From Lactuca virosa (taxonomy: Eukaryota; Streptophyta; Magnoliopsida; Asterales; Asteraceae), in contig CAKMRJ010005745.1 in the NCBI GenBank assembly GCA_928212115.1, positions 104,685,571-104,749,570 on the forward strand: a DNA stretch of 64,000 nt, read 5' to 3'. The notes beneath the pieces were generated by a model. It was not told the DNA's origin. It made no database searches and saw only the letters and a list, made by a program, of their open reading frames with translations. A program made the translations under genes and the position numbers. Shown here one piece after another: positions 63,835-64,000 of this stretch (position 1 is its first letter; each line of letters starts with the position of its first letter).

Positions 63835-64000
63835 GGGTCTGCATAGACTCAATTGACCAAATGTATGAAGATGATTCTTCGTGAATTTCAGAAATCAGGC
63901 TCTGATTTGGGAATGAATAGCCAGCCTGAATTGGAGCGTATTATCAACTTAGGGTGCAAGAGTACTTCCCTCCCAACCCAATGTCATATTAGTGCCACAT
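63835..64000. other. Right edge, no gene recognised
   Basis: Too short to judge. No coding signal is seen. Confidence 0.4.

Overview
The window looks like a plant nuclear chromosome, from a eudicot. It has receptor-like protein (RLP) genes without introns, Ty1/copia and Ty3/gypsy retrotransposons primed by initiator tRNA-Met, many MITEs and long (TA)n arrays. The GTACGC-nnn-GCGTAC motifs in the first LTR and a TGTCACACCCC-type repeat suggest Asteraceae (a lettuce-like genome). That placement is inference.

Layout. 1-16.4 kb is a pile of transposons: a Ty3/gypsy deletion derivative (278-4832), a Mutator-like foldback element with a second element nested inside it (5847-7819), and a decayed copia element (8147-16389) that carries a young copia element in its gag (9410-13839). 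16.4-56.1 kb is an RLP cluster. It holds two intact genes on the minus strand (999 aa at 18634-21633; 898 aa at 28368-31064), two plus-strand pseudogenes (45085-47269 and 50562-56125), and three RLP fragments (25174-25252, 41021-41292, 42289-42445). 57.9-63.1 kb is a decayed chromovirus (Ty3/gypsy) with a solo LTR inside it. hAT-like and Harbinger-like MITEs lie near the right edge.

How it fits together. The RLPs are predicted cell-surface immune or developmental receptors: signal peptide, LRR ectodomain with island, GxxxG-type membrane segment, short tail and no kinase. They would need a partner kinase such as SOBIR1. The cluster grew by segmental duplication: 16395-27620 corresponds to 39795-44790, and the two plus-strand genes share their 3' flanks. 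It was then broken by point mutation, transposon insertion and one inversion whose breakpoints lie in a copia gag gene and in an RLP gene. One RLP gained a run of five near-identical 24-residue LRRs, while its neighbour has one. Nearly all other coding sequence belongs to transposons. Several short exon-like pieces duplicated with the RLPs are unidentified gene relics.

All comparisons were made by eye on this one sequence. Family names rest on motifs, not on database searches.
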